Shown here: positions 12,131 through 25,484 of the stretch, in pieces
How positions within the stretch are numbered: position 1 is the stretch's first letter
Layout of the letters: every line of letters starts with the position of its first letter
NCBI RefSeq assembly: GCF_040802235.1
Contig: NC_133169.1
Coordinates: 43,097,034 to 43,161,033, forward strand
Reading direction: 5' to 3'
DNA from: Manis javanica
Lineage: Eukaryota; Chordata; Mammalia; Pholidota; Manidae
Length of the DNA stretch: 64,000 bases
Made by a program: the position numbers and the translations under genes
The notes under the pieces: model-generated
What the model was told of the DNA's origin: nothing
Seen by the model: only the letters and a program-made list of their open reading frames with translations
Database searches by the model: none

Positions 12131-12459
12131 CATTTTAAAAGTTATGTGATTTTATGTATATTTCAAATAAATATATTTTGGGTTGAGGAAATAGTTTGAC
12201 ATGGTTATTACATGGTTTTAGTGATCTTGAAGGAAGCCGTATGGAAGCAAGACTCTGAGATGTAGGGAGGGTCACGAGGGAAGCAATTTTATATACTTTT
12301 CTCCATCATCCCACAGATACACAACTCAGGCCACTCCTTCGGGTGTTACAAGCAGGTTGTGTCTTTCCAAACAGATGAAACTTTTATAATGCCCTGACCA
12401 ACGTGTTTCGACCCCCAGATTATTCAGCCCATTTTCATTTTTACCTGTTTGATCTGATG

Positions 12460-12560
12460 TTCAAATCCCATCCTCTCCAAAGAGCCTCCCCTGATTATCT
12501 TAGGGTGATCTCTCTTTATTCTGGAGTCTCACTGTATTTGAAATCCATTGCAAAATTATA
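12460..12560 (+). mobile_element. L2 3' fragment
   Basis: 'caaagagcctcccctgatta' and following bases match the L2 3' region that precedes its terminal repeats. Short and diverged. Confidence 0.5.
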
Positions 12561-13184
12561 AATTCTCACCATAGTAAAAATGTAAACAGAATAAAATGAT
12601 AACCAATCATAATTCTATCATACTAAACTAACTATTCTTACCATTTTTGTACAAGGGCTTTCAAGTGTTTCTATTTTTCTCACTCATTTTTAATTAACTA
12701 AAACATAATTATAAATATTTATAATTCTAAGATGTATATATGTATATATGAGAGAAAGAGTTTTCTTTTCTGTGAGAAACACAATTTTTTACTTCTCTAA
12801 ATCAGATACATCTGTAACAGCCCTATTAGACTTGAAAATCCTCCGTTGTAGTCTTGAACTTGGATTCCTATTATGTAGCTCCCGCCCTCATACCAGCCTC
12901 CTTCTTTGGGCCAATACATTCTGCCGAATCCCTGAGAGATAACCTAAGTTACAGAGCTCATAGCACAAAGACATATTGGGATGGGGAAGGAATGGTACCT
13001 CTTACTCATTCCTGTAGCAGCAAGGGTAACAACAATAAGAACCCACAAACCAATATCTCAGTGAATTGTCCTGGCACAAGTGTGCTCATGTATGCATGCA
13101 CACACATGCATACACACACACACATGATTTATAAACACATCCATACTACATATCTTGTTTTTAGTATCATTATTTACTGCATGA
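12561..13184. other. AT-rich intergenic with CA-rich simple sequence
   Basis: 12.56-12.75 kb is AT-rich. A CA-rich simple stretch interrupted by TG lies at about 13,075-13,128. Frames here arise from the simple sequence. No gene seen. Confidence 0.4.
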
Positions 13185-13480
13185 TAGCTTATAAATATTT
13201 GCCCCATACTTACATTTCTTCTATTTAATACTACATTGTATAAATACACAAATGATTTTTTAACTAGTCCTTTATTTAAACATTTACTTGTTTTTAATTA
13301 TAACTCTTTGAAATAGTACTGAAGGAAGATCCTCACTGGAATATGAGCACCATGGGGGTGGATATATATACCTATGTCCCAAACTGATTGTTCCAAAGTG
13401 GCGCCTCCTCTAGCACTGTGTGGCATTGCCAGTTGCCTCACATTCTTACCAGCATTAAGAGCTATTCACTCAAACAACAA
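13185..13480 (-). mobile_element. L1M/HAL1-type 3' end fragment
   Basis: 'actacattgtataaatacac', 'ttttaactagtcctttattt', 'ttgttccaaagtgg' and 'cattcttaccagcattaag' follow the order of a reversed old LINE 3' UTR. Strongly decayed. Confidence 0.55.
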
Positions 13481-13639
13481 ATCACAACTTCTTCCCGATT
13501 ACTCTACATATGATGCTTTTTTGCCATGAATTGTGTTTTGACTTTTATTATAAGTGCATCTCCTTTGTGAATCATCAGACCATCCTTAGCCTGTAAGTGT
13601 GGATGGCTCTGACTCACTAGGATCATCCATTGTAATAGC

Positions 13640-14049
13640 TTCAATACGGAAATGACTCCCAAATTTTATTTCCAGCCCCAGCCTTTTCTCTGAATTCCAG
13701 ACCTGTTCAACTTGCATAACAGCTTCACTGGATGTCATAAGGCATCACAGATATAATACATGCAGGTCAAAACTCTTGACTCCTCACATTGCCAAACTGC
13801 TCCTCCCATAGTATTCCACACATTTCAGTAAGTGACATCTCCATGAACCCAGATACTTAGGTCAAAATGCAGAGTCATCATTGATAACTCTTTCTCTTGC
13901 AACTGGCATCCAATCTACGAGCAAATCCAGTGGTCTCTACCATAAAATTATCTAGAATTCCCTTACAGTTCCTATTTACAATGCCACCTCCTTAGTCAAA
14001 CCCCAAGCACTAGTCACCTGGACTACTGCAACATTTCCTAACTGTTCTT
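13640..14049 (+). mobile_element. L2 LINE, upstream piece
   Basis: Recognisable L2 wording includes 'gtcatcattgataactct', 'gcatccaatctacgagc' and 'cacctggactactgcaac', from the region upstream of the L2 3' end. The element stops at 'cctaactgttctt', where a younger L1 is inserted, and resumes at 17,592 with the same bases. Confidence 0.85.
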
Positions 14050-17000
14050 TTTTTTAAATTTTTATTCAGGTATGATTGATATACACTCTTATGAAGGTTT
14101 CACATGAAAAAACAATGTGGTTCATCTGAAGGGGTATGTGGGGGGGACTTGGTGAAGGGGGGAGCCTAGTAAACATAATGTTCTTCAAGTAACTGTAGAT
14201 TAATGATACCAAAAAAATGTGGTTACTACATTTACCCATATTATCAAGTCCCTACCCATACCCCAATGCAGTCACTGTCCATCAGTGCAGCAAGTTGCCA
14301 GAGATCCACTATGTCCCTTCTCTGTGCTGCACTGTTCTCCCAGTGATCCCCCACACCATGTGTACTAAACATAGTACCCCTCAGTCCCCTTCTCGCTCCC
14401 TCCCCACCTGCCCTCCCACATCCTACCCTTTGGTAACCACTAGCTCATTCTTGAAGTCTCTGAGTCTGCTGCCATTTTGTTCCTTCAGTTTTGCCTCATT
14501 GTTATACTCCACAAATGAGGGAAATCAATTGGCATTTGTCTTTCTCCGCCTGGCTTATTTCACTGAGCATAATGTCCTCCAGCTCCATCCATGTTGTTGC
14601 AAATGGTAGGATTTGTTTCTTTCTGACAGCTGAATAGTATTCCATTGTGCATATGTACCACATCTTCTTTATCCATTCATGTACAGATGGACACTTAGGT
14701 TGCTTCCATATCTTGGATATTGTAAAAAATGCTGTGATGAACATAGGTGTGCACATGTCTTTTTGAATCTGAGAAGTTGTATTCTTTGGGTATATTCCAA
14801 GGAGTGGGATTCTGGGATCAAATGGTATTTCTATTTTTAGTTTTTTGAGGAACCTTCATATTACTTGCCACAATGGTTGAACTAGCTTACATTCCCACTA
14901 GCAGGGTAGCAGGGTTCCCCTTTCTTCTCATCCTCACCAGCATTTGCTGTTCTTAGTCTTTTTGGTGCTGGCCATCCTTACTGGTGTGAGGTGACATCTC
15001 ATTGTGGTATTAATTTGCATTTCCCTGATGATTAATGATGTGGAGCATCTTCTCATGTGACTGTTGATCATCTGAATTTCTTCTTTGGAGAACTGTCTCT
15101 TCATATCCTCTGCCCATTTGTTACTCAGGTTATTTGCTTTTGGGGTGTTGAGGTGTGCAAGTTCTTTATATATTTGGATGTTAACACCTTGTCAGATATG
15201 TCATTTACAAATATATTCTCCCATACTGCAGGATACCTTTTTGTTTTGTTGATGATGTCCTTTGCCGTACAAAAAGTTTTTAGTTTGATGTAGTCCCATG
15301 AGTTCGTTCTTGCTCTTTGTTTCCCTTTCTCAAGAAGATGGGTTCAGGAAGAAATTGCTCATGCTTATATTCAGGAGATGTTCGCCTATGTTGTCTTTAA
15401 GAGTTTTATGGTTTCATGACTTACATTCAAGTCTTTAATCCATTTTGAGTTTACTTTTGTGTATGGGGGTAGACAATGATCCAGTTTCATTCTCTTACAG
15501 GTAGCTGTCCAGTTTTTCCAACACTAGATGTTGAAGACACTGTCATTTCCCCATTGTATGTCCGTGGCTCCTTTATCATATATTAATTGACCATATATAG
15601 TTGGGTTTATATCAGGGCTCTCTAGTCTGTTCCATTGGTCTATGGGTCTGTTCTTGTGCCAGTACCCAATTGTCTTGATTACTGTGGCTTTGTAGTAGAG
15701 CTTGAAGTTGGGCAGTGTAATTCCCCCTGCTTTATTCTTCCTTCTCAGGATTGCTTGGGCTATTCGAAGTCTTTTGTGATCCATATGAATTTTAGGATGA
15801 TTTTCTATAGTTCGTTGAAGAATACTGTTGGTATTTTGATAGGAATTGCATTGAATCAATAGATTGCTTTAAGCAGGATGGCCATTTTGACAATATTAAT
15901 TTTTCCTTTCCATGAGCACAGGTTGTGTTTCCATTTATTGGTATCTTCTTTAATTTCTTTCATGCGTGTCTTGTAGTTTTCAGAGTATAGGTCTTTCACT
16001 TTCTTGGGTAGGTTTATTCCTAGGTATTTTATTGTTTTTGATGCAATTGTGAATGGAATTGTTTTCCTAATTTCTCTCTCTGCTAGTTCATTGTTAGTGT
16101 ATAGGAATGCCACAGATTTCTGTGTATTAATTTTGTATACTGCAACTTTCCTGAATTCAGATATTAGATCTAGTAGTTTTAGAGTGGATTCTTTTGGATT
16201 TTTTATGTAAAATATCATGTCATCTGCAAACAGGGACAGTTTGACTTCTTCCTTGCCAATCTGGATGCCTTTTTTTTATTTCTTTGTGTTCTCTGATTGC
16301 CATGGATAGGACCTCCAGTACTCTGTTGAATAGAAGAGGGGAGAGTGGGCATCCTTGTCTTGTTCCCAATCTTAAAGGAAAAGCTTTCAGCTTCTTGCTG
16401 TTAAGTATAATGTTGGCTGTGGATTTGTCATATATGGCCTTTATTATGTTGAGGTACTTGCCTTCTGTACCCATTTTGTTGAGAGTTTTTATCATGAATA
16501 GATGTTGAATGTTGTCAAATGCTTTTTAAGCATCTATGGAGATGATCATGTGGTTTTTGTCCTTCTTTTTGTTTATGTGGTAGATGATGTTGATGGATTT
16601 TAGAATGTTGTACCATCCTTGCATCCCTGGCATAAATCCAACTTGATCATGATGGATGATCTTTTTGATGTATTTTTAAATTTGGTTTGCTGATGTTTTC
16701 ATTGAGTATTTTTGCATCTATGTTCATCAGGGATATTGGTGTGTAATTTTCTTTTTTTCTAGTGTCTTTGCCTGGTCTTGGTATTAAAGTGATGCTGGCC
16801 TCATAGAATGAGTTTGGGAGTATTCCCACCTCTTCTATGTTTTGGAAAACTTTAAGGAGAATGAGCATTAGGTCTTCACTAAATGTTTGATAAAATTCAG
16901 TGGTGAAGCCATCTGGTCCAGGAGTTTTCTTCTTAGGTAGGTTTTTGATTACCAGTTCAAATTTTGCTGGTAATTGGTCTGTTAATATTTTCTTTTTTTT

Positions 17001-17591
17001 CCTTGGTCAGCCTTGGAAGGTTGTATTTTCTAGAAAGCTGTTGATTTCTTCTAGGTTATCCAGTTTGTTAGCATATAATTATTCATATTATTCTCTAATA
17101 ATTTTTCTGTATTTCTGTGGTTCCCATAGTGATGTTTCCTTTCTCATTTCTGATTCTGTTTATGTGTGTAGACTCTCTTTTTTTCTTGATAAGTCTGGCT
17201 AGGGGGCTATCTATTTTGTTTATTTTCTCAAAGAACCAGCTCTTGCTTTCCTTGAGTCTTTCTGTTGTTTTATTCCTCTCAATTTTATTTATTTCTGCTC
17301 TAGTCTTTATTATGTCCCACCTTCTACTGACTTTGGGACTTATTTGTTGTTCTTTTTCTAGTTTCATTAATTGAGTTTAGACTGCTCCTATGGGATTGTT
17401 CTTTCTTGAGATAGGCCTGTATTGCAATATACTTTCCTCTTAGCACAGCCTTGGCTGAGTTGCAGGGATTTTGTGGTGCTGAATTATTGTTGTCATTTGT
17501 CTCCATATATTGCTTGATCTCTGTTTTTATTTGGTCATTGATCCATTGGTTATTTAGGAGCATATTGTGAAGCCTCCTTGTGTTTGTCGGA
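14050..17591 (-). mobile_element. LINE-1, 5'-truncated, 3.5 kb, with target duplications
   Basis: The L1 lies in reverse: its tail is the T-run at 14,050, then the 3' UTR to about 14.6 kb, then ORF2 back to about 17.59 kb. Minus-strand frames give recognisable ORF2 blocks. The thumb region with a [21 protein letters not shown]-like run is at 15.86-16.2 kb, and the reverse-transcriptase segment with [14 protein letters not shown] is at 16.2-16.5 kb. The endonuclease region and ORF1 are absent. ORF2 is split over several frames and stops, so the copy is inactive. A 16-bp target-site duplication with one mismatch flanks it (14,034-14,049 and 17,592-17,607), and the target is an L2. It shares its 3' UTR type with the copy at 49.3-50.25 kb and looks younger than the L1M pieces. 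Confidence 0.95.
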
Positions 17592-18316
17592 TTTTCTAAC
17601 TGTTCTTCTTGCTTCCAATCTTGCTTTCAGGTATTCTCTTCTATGGATAGGTGCCAGAGTGTGATCCTTTAAAAAATAAATCAGGTTTTGTACTCCTTCT
17701 TCCCTCCTACAACAAAACAAAGACAACAAAAAGAGGAAATAAAACCCTTCCCAATGGCATTCCATTAAGTGTAGGATGATTTCAACCCCCTCCCCAGTCA
17801 TGGCTTAGGAAGCTTAGGAAATCTGCTCACTACAAAATGTTCCGGTTTCAATTTCTGTCATTGGTCCTCTCCTTTATTCCTTTTTTCTGCTCCATTTGCC
17901 TTGGCCTTCTTGCTCTTTAAACACATGGAAGCAAACTCCTGCTTCAGGGACCCTGCACCTGTGCTTCCCTCTGCTTGACAACTGCTTGTAATAACCTTAT
18001 AACCTTGGGTGTATGAATGGCTGGCTCACTCTGTTCAAATGTTTCCTTTACAGGGACTCTTGCATCATAACCTTGTTTAAATGATCACTTTCAGACTCCT
18101 TTAATCCCTTTGTCTTGCTTTATTTTTCTCCATAGTACTTATTGCCCAGCATTTTACTATATATTTCTTTATGATTTGCCTGTACCTAAGATGTAAGTCT
18201 TAGCAAGCAAGGAATTTCTGCTTCCCAGTTCCTGTTTTATATGGAAGCCAAAGAACAGTAACTTTCCAATAGTAGGCATCAAATAAATATTTGTTGAAAG
18301 AATAAATGAGTGAATA
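17592..18316 (+). mobile_element. L2 LINE, 3' piece
   Basis: This continues the L2 cut by the L1: 'cttgcttccaatcttgc', 'ggaccctgcacctgtgcttcc', then the typical ending 'caaataaatatttgttgaa' plus an 'aatgagtgaataa' tail. With the 13.64-14.05 kb piece it forms roughly 1.1 kb of L2 3' sequence. Confidence 0.88.
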
Positions 18317-19515
18317 AAGTCTTCCCAAAACTTAAATTTCTTGAAAACTTGGAAGGAATTTTCTCACTTTGGAAGAAAAGAAGAAAGAAGATAAATCTTA
18401 ATGTAACCCAGCAGCTTTTTGCTTCTTCTGGTGGTATTTTCTGAGAATGCCTAATACCTTACAGATCAGATCCTCCTATGCTGGGATCCATCTTCCCCAG
18501 CATTCATTCACACTAAACAAGGTGAGCAGTGAGAAGAAATTGAGGCCTAAGAGAGACTGTCAGGTGCTTATGCAGAAGAACCAGGAAAACCTTAAGTTTC
18601 CCACCTTCCCAGACAGTGCAGCCCAGAAGAATGGAAACTTTCATTAATCTTGTTAGAGGGACTGTCTTTCCACCCTTGGCAGGTGCCTTATTTATTTCAT
18701 GCTCACGTCTTTACCCCTCTTCCCTTGTAGAATCTGGATCTTTCCAGGCATCTTTGGTCAGCACTCTTGGAACAAAGGTTTAACTCTCTAGAAACCTGTA
18801 AAGCACGCTGTTCTGTATCACGTCTCATCCATTTCCCCTTGCCTCACAACAAACAGTCCAGAGAACCAGGTGGAGAAATGAGGTTCTTTGATTCTAGTCT
18901 CCTCCCTTCTGGAAAGTCTGGCATTTCCTTCTCTTTCATAGATTTATGTTGTGAGTCTATATTTCTAAAGGGTTTCTTCAAGCACTCAGTTCCAGAAACA
19001 TGCTGGTCCTCTACTGTGGGAGTCTTTCCCTGGGGACTTTTGTAGTTCCTGATGAGCTCGCTGTGTCTAGAGAAGAGTGAAAACAGGGGCCAGAAGTGAG
19101 GATTGAGAGACAGGGTTGGGAGCAGTTGGAGGAAGGAGGCACTTTGGCTCATTTTATTCAAGGGAACTGAATCTCTGGGATTGGGGGAAAGGGTCAGAAA
19201 TGACTCACTTCTGACTCAATTACCCAAACTCAACAGAGAGAGGACTTTGGATCATGGTATCTCAGAGGTAGGAATAGCTTCATGTCCCCCCAAAATTAGG
19301 GAGAAACAAGATCCAGCCCCTTTTTTACAATGGAATTGGAGCCACCAGTGTGGTTTTGGGATGGGATTCTGTGGGGAGATGAAGTCGAGCCTGTCTGACT
19401 CTGGAATCAGAGCTACAGCACCCAGTTAAAGAATACCTACTGAGGAAAGATGAGGAGGAAGAGAGGGCTTCTGTTCCTGGGTAAGATTCTCAGCCAGAGG
19501 GTCCTCTGAGGGTAT
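18317..19515. other. Intergenic, no gene recognised
   Basis: Several overlapping frames of 60-108 codons on both strands have no known motif and no splice or promoter context I can defend. Composition is mixed and no repeat is assigned. Confidence 0.4.
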
Positions 19516-19690
19516 ATATGCACAGAGTTACATGCATAGCCACACATACACAAACACTCACAGAGTCACTCACAATCACAGCTACACATGGCCACATACA
19601 CAGCCACACACACACACACCAACAGACACAGTCACTGCCCTCCACAGTCACCCACACATGCACACACAGTCATACAGACACACAGCAAGT
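19516..19690 (+). repeat. Cryptic CA-rich simple sequence
   Basis: An imperfect (CA)n-type stretch with interspersed GT and GC words gives His/Thr-rich frames in all three plus frames. These are products of the repeat, not genes. Confidence 0.85.
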
Positions 19691-19784
19691 TGGGCCACTC
19701 TGAGGAGGAAGAAGAGAGGTTCCCTTCCTTATGTATTGGCATGACTTCGTCATTTTCACAGAGTTATGTGTCTGTCTCACACAA

Positions 19785-19925
19785 CCCCCTATGAGATGCA
19801 TATTATTAAACCAATGTTACAGCTCATTTTCCCAAGGTGACATAGGTAGTAAATGGCCAGACTAAATTAATGTCTAGTTCTCTCTAACTGCAAAAGCCAT
19901 CCTCTTCTTCTTACACCATGCTGCT
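19785..19925 (-). mobile_element. MIR SINE fragment
   Basis: Read on the plus strand, 'accaatgttacagctcattttc' type wording, 'caaggtgacataggtagtaa' and 'catgctgcttt' are the reverse complement of the MIR core and head. Confidence 0.7.
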
Positions 19926-21194
19926 TTCCACAATTTATAATCTTTGTGTCCAGCCTCTGCCCCTAAAATTCAGGACCAATATATAACCTGGCATCTCAGC
20001 TAAATACAGGAGGATGAGCAAGCTTTGCCCTGTGAGGTTTCTGAAGGGATAGAAAGGAGGAAGAGGTGGTTTGTGAGTCCTTCAGGCCAGTTGGCAGGGG
20101 TTCCCAGCACACCCTCTTAACCTTTCAAGATGCTTTTAGACAGATTTTGCTTCTATAAGAAAAGTCAACGGAATCTGCACAATGGTACATATCATGAGTA
20201 TGTGCCCAGAACAGGAGACAGAATGTTCTTCCTGGTTTTTTAGACTAAATAATGTCCTTGTGTTGAAAGTCAATTTAACACACTGTGTTCGCTAGTTTGC
20301 CATTTCAGCCACTTGAATCATGTGAAAGAATAGTTGAGACTTTTCACTTGTCAGCCAGTCACTGCCCTGAGTCAAGCTCCTGCTCTCTCACTGCAGTCCT
20401 GTCTTCTGCTTTGCAGTATCTGCAGAGATTGGACCCCAAACACTTTTCCTGGTCAGGTCTTGGGGCTCTGGTTCTTCTACTGGTGAGTGGCTACTCATAG
20501 AACAGCATTCATATGGGATGTACACACTGAAAGCTCACTTTCTTTATAAATGTCTGCTTCCCAGCCCTGGACATATTTTGAGAAAATTTAGGGAAATAAG
20601 GCATTTCTGTCCTTTCTTCATTCCACCCCTCTGAGTATGACTAACTCACCCTGGTGTGCTAAAACTTACATTTTAGCACCAACAGTCTTGTGTCTTGGGA
20701 AACCCCTCAATTCTGGACAAACCAGTGTGGGCGATCTCCCTAATTTCCCTGTCTCAGCTTCGAGCACACAAGGTCCTTTATCTCTTAGGATAAATTCCAG
20801 GGGCCTCAGGTGAGCTGGGAATGGTGCAGTGCCAGGAAAGTACTAAAGTAATCCACTCCAGAACTGCTGTGTTCCCTTGGGGTACAATCCTTTACTTCTC
20901 CATTAGAATCTTTGCTCTTAAGGACTTTCATCTCAAGATGGCAAAATTGGCCCACTTGTTTGCTTTCCCTCTTTGTGAAATAAATGAGTAAAACTAAAAA
21001 CAAACCACCACTACCAACATCAACAACAAAAATACCATAGTAAAAAGTAAGGGATCACTTTGTTATACGGCCTCTTCTGTCTCTTTTGTCCCAACCGCAT
21101 AAACAAAGACTTACTTTAAAACATTACTTATGGACATCTTATTTTTTTTGTTTCTCCCTAGTTCAGTTATCTCTTTAATATTGAAATAGCTCAA
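19926..21194. other. Intergenic, no gene recognised
   Basis: Mixed sequence without a secure repeat or gene. Frames of 65-71 codons lack motifs. Confidence 0.4.
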
Positions 21195-22040
21195 TGGCCA
21201 GCTCCTGACCCTCATTCCTAATGCCTGTTATTCACTTCCATCTGGACATGCCACTAACACTTTAACTCAGAATATCCAAAACATATTCTACTCAAATATT
21301 CTCTTCCGCCCATTGCTACCACCATTTTCCCAGCCCATCAAGTATGTAGAGTCCTCTTTCTGTATGGGGCAAGATACAAAGATGGACTGGTTAGCCATCA
21401 AGTCACTTGGAAGTCGTCCTCTACTCCACTGAACCCCCTCACCTTCTTCATTTCCTTCTTGGCCACATTAGATCACAACCTCAAAACTTTTTCCTGTGAT
21501 TGCTAGAATAGCTTCTAATGGCTATCTCTATATTCTATTTCCTCTACTTCAAATAATTAGCTCTCTTACTTACACAGCACAAATTCCTCAACCTGGCATT
21601 CAAAGCTTTCTACCATGTCACCAACTTGCATTTATAGGTTTCCCTCCTACTGCCCTCCTGTATAGACCCGATATCTCCTGGGCCTGGTTGACTGTTTACT
21701 GATGCCTAAAAATGTCTTGGTAATAGAGCTTTGCTCATACTCCCAACCATCCACAATGCCTCTGCACAGTTTACATTTCCACCTTGAAGTGTGTTTCACA
21801 TACTCCCTTCTGTATGAAATATACTCTCATCCTTCTAAACTGAAGACATGATACACATTTTAAACATTCAGTGTTTTGAGTGTACCCTTCTAATGGAGCC
21901 TACTCACTTTCCTTGTATTCTAGTTATCTGCCTACTTGTGTTCACATTCTAGTGAAATGTAAAGCTCTTCTAGAACAGACTTCTGCAGCACCTAGCAGCA
22001 TCTTGCATATAATAGGTATGGAATAAGAAGTCGATCTGTT
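21195..22040 (+). mobile_element. L2 LINE 3' portion
   Basis: The order of words fits L2: 'atctggacatgccactaac', 'caacctggcattcaaagc', then a decayed 'cctctgcacagtttac', and a final part near 21,980-22,020 with 'cacctagcagcatcttgc'. It is ancient, with no open frame. Confidence 0.75.
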
Positions 22041-24685
22041 GCGTATTGAAAGAATGGTAGCATTCAGAAAGATGGAGAGACTAAGTCTAGGTGATGAGGT
22101 GCTTAAAGATGTGACCAAAGGTTGTGGGGACAGAAAAAAAGAAAACTTAAATTGAACATGGAGAGTAGACCAGTGTGGCTAGAGTAAAAGATTTCTGAAT
22201 TTTCATTAAATCATTGGTGAGCAAGTATATCATTATTGTGAAAATTTGATTCACTATGGATTTCAGTATGGTCTTATTCATTTTCTGGTTTAGATTTTAT
22301 ATTTTACAAAATAAAAGCACTGTTTTTCCATTTACATGAACTTCTGTATGCCTGTTTTTAATTCTTTTGGTGTACATTTACACATCAGGTATCTTATCAT
22401 ATAGTCCATGGAAACATTTTTTTCTGGAAAATTCCATCCTGGAGTCCTGCATCTTCTTGCTTTATTGTACACTGACTACTGTAACAAATAGGGAATGTTA
22501 AGTTGATGTGGGTAATTAACTGTAAGAACTGTAAGCACAATAAACAGAAAGCAATGTAGCTGGTGAGTTGATATGATTAAGTAAAGGAAAATGGACACTT
22601 ATAATGAAAAATAATCAAACTGAGTTTATCAGAATATGAACTCAGAGCTTCATGTTATACTTTGGGGTCACTGACATCAAGTTCTATGCTATGTTTTCCT
22701 TTCTGTCTCTAGTTTCTGACACAGAGTAGAGCTCAAAATTCTTTGTAGAATGGATTAGTATGATGGAACAATCTGAGAGAACAAAGAGAGCTCTAACAGA
22801 GAAACACTTCGGGACCTAAATCATGGAAGGCACAACTCCCACGGTTAGTACTGGTGTGGCCACCTGTGAAAAAACTGTGAACCTGGATTCTCTCTCCCTC
22901 CAGCCTGGACTTCACAATAAACTATAGGTGACCAGTTGTAGAAGTTGGAAAATAGGAGACAAAGAGAGGGTCCTAACTGCAGTCAGCCTTACCCAGGCTC
23001 TGGGGAGAAAGAAAAAAGTCCAAATGCTGGAATTTTCCTGGGCATGATCCGGCTGTAGTTGTCAGGCATAGGCATGTGACTGATACCCGTTCAAGTGAAC
23101 TTCCTTCTCCAGGGGCCCTTGGAGAGAGATCAAGGAAAGGACAGGGCAGCATGCCTGCTGTCATTGTAGTAACTGCCAGCCTGGAGGCAGTGGGGTGAAT
23201 GAGATGACCTCTGGCAGGTAGGTCAATATGAGAAGGGTGAAGAGGAGAGCCCTGTTGGATTAGGATTCTCAGCCCTCCACGGTGGCCAGCGTTTCTGGAG
23301 TGGCAGGAGTGAGAATGTGAGAAAAAACTTTCTCATCATCAGAGTGTCTGAACCCTGCTTCCTTCCTTCAGTCTGTGGGTCCCTTCGAGCTTCCGTGCCA
23401 GAAGGGGAGCTCACCCTCTCCACTAGGCAGAGAGAAAGCAGTGAGACCAGCTAGCTCATCTCCTAAGGAAAGCATACTTCCCTCCCTGTGGGCATAGGCA
23501 CCACATCCCTGGATGTAAAAGGTGGTGTCTAAAGAGGTGAGGAAAGAGGAGGAGAAGACAGCTTTAGTTGCTCAACATATTTCCCTTGGACACAAATTTG
23601 TCTAAGTATTGATAACGCATCATGGTGTGGGGGAAGGGACTGATGCACATGTTCATGTGCGTGTGGCCTCACGTGTTACCTGAGTGCTGGTGACAACAGT
23701 TTGATGAGCCTGTGCTTGTGTCTGTGTGCTATTTCTAAATATAAGTCAGAGTCTTTCTACACGTGGGTCTGTGATTTCCAACATATGGGCGCTGAACATG
23801 TGTGTTCCCAGGATTGTGTGTCTGTTGATCTGCCTCATTTCCATATGATGCTCCTTCTGGAAGTCTAAGCCTGAGATAAATATCTCACTGCAAGCCCATG
23901 CCAGCAAACCTTGAGCTAAATCACTTATGACATTGGGCCTGTCCAATGTTTTTGGATGATTCGGGAGATGTGAATCTTTGGAACGGAAAATTAACCTTGT
24001 GACTGCTAGTTGTGGAATAGCCTGGGCAGGGCTGAGTCACCCCATTAACTACCAAAGAAGAAACTGTTTCTCTAAACTCCTGAGGGGGCACCCCAGGAAA
24101 CCTATCCCTCCTAGTATTTTTCCAACCAGGCAGATGATCCAGGTAGAGAGATGACTACCCGACTTTGTAATATTATGGGCATGTTAGGAGATAGGACAAA
24201 GTGCATTTTCTCAAAGAAGATGCCCCTCACTGAGCATTGAAGGAACTGGCTCTAAACCAACAAGGAAAAGATACATGTGGAGGTGAGGTGGTTCAAAGAG
24301 GGGGTATCTGTCAAGGTCAGCTGCACCAGGAACACTGCATGAGCCAGGTAGCTATTGTCGCCACCAGTTAACTGAATCCAGGAATTCTAGTGAGCGTATA
24401 GCCTTTCATGTATCATCCTGCTTACTCCATTAAGTCATTCCCTATTCTGCAATCTGGAACGTCTGTGTCTTTGAGGAGACATGCATAGATATGGGGGAAT
24501 AAGCAGCTTCCTTTCTGAGGCAATACCGTCTGCTTTCGGAGAGACATGCCTAAGTTATGGGGGCTCAGCTGAGTTGTCAGAGAGGATCTGAGCATGTGGC
24601 TGACACTGATGGCCAAAGCCGGAAGGACTTCATTAGTTGCAGCTCAGGAAGTTGACCATCTCTTGTCCAGCAATGCACAAGTAGT
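22041..24685. other. Intergenic single-copy-like DNA
   Basis: This is the longest repeat-poor stretch of the left half. A tiny L2-like tail may sit near 22,700-22,755. The 22.9-23.6 kb part is GC-richer than its surroundings. Frames of 60-66 codons show no domain. I see no exon, RNA gene or CpG island. Confidence 0.4.
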
Positions 24686-24689
24686 GAGT

Positions 24690-24830
24690 TTTCACAGCTC
24701 ATGATGTGTGTGCACAGCAAAATCACCTGAGGAGCCTCATCCCAGGCCAATTAATTATATCAGAATTTCTGAGCATGGTGCCTTGGCATCAGTATTTAAA
24801 AATACATCTTAGAAATGGAAGAAATACGGC
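24690..24830 (+). mobile_element. MER5A-like hAT element
   Basis: 'gcaaaatcacctgaggagc', 'atcagaatttctgagcatgg' and a tail around 'catcagtatttaaaaatac' match MER5A, a short nonautonomous hAT-Charlie transposon. Confidence 0.7.
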
Positions 24831-25484
24831 CAGAGTTGCAAAATCTTGAAATCATGGTACCCCTTCCGTCTGGATAAATGAACCCAGAATATTCAGCCAG
24901 GCACTTAAATATTGAAAGAGGAGTAGGAAGAGAGACTATATCTCCTTTGTCCATAGGAGATGCTGGCTTAACTGCTCACCATGTGACACTTCAACCATGG
25001 TCAGTAAACCTATCTGAAACTGAACTGGGCCAATCAGATTTACTCTCTCAGGAATTTGAAGGAAGACACAAAGGCAATGGTGGATGCCTGATCTGAAAGT
25101 TCAGGGTCAGTTGGGGCCATAATGGTGGTCATTATGTGTATACAGTCACAGATTTATCAGGTAAGGGAGACTCAGAGGAAGTTGGTCAGGAGAGAAAAGA
25201 AGATGAAAGAGCAGCTGGGGAAGCAAAAGAGTGAAATAGGGGACATAGGTCAGGGAGGATGGCCAGTCCTCAGAGATGCCTTGATTCATCACCTTGCTGA
25301 GGTATTTTCATAGATTGCATTGCAACTGGGAGAACCTTAACCAGAGCTCTGATTTTGAACCATAAGTCAGAAAGGTGCTGTTTCCTCCATGTCTTCAAGC
25401 CTGGCATACAGTTGTCTCCCTGTCGCAAATGCACTTCATTTTCCCCTCTGTCACTCAAACACCTACTCCTTTTTAAAAAGCAGT
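24831..25484. other. Intergenic, no gene recognised
   Basis: Mixed, purine-rich in places. A charged 63-codon frame at 25,122-25,313 arises from the A/G-rich stretch and has no known motif. Confidence 0.4.

Noticed and set aside
14502-17801. Many frames on both strands between 14.5 and 17.8 kb
   Set aside because: Minus-strand frames are remnants of one truncated L1 ORF2, and plus-strand frames are their shadows. None is a host gene.
19518-19794. His/Thr-rich frames near 19.5-19.8 kb
   Set aside because: Produced by the CA-rich simple sequence.
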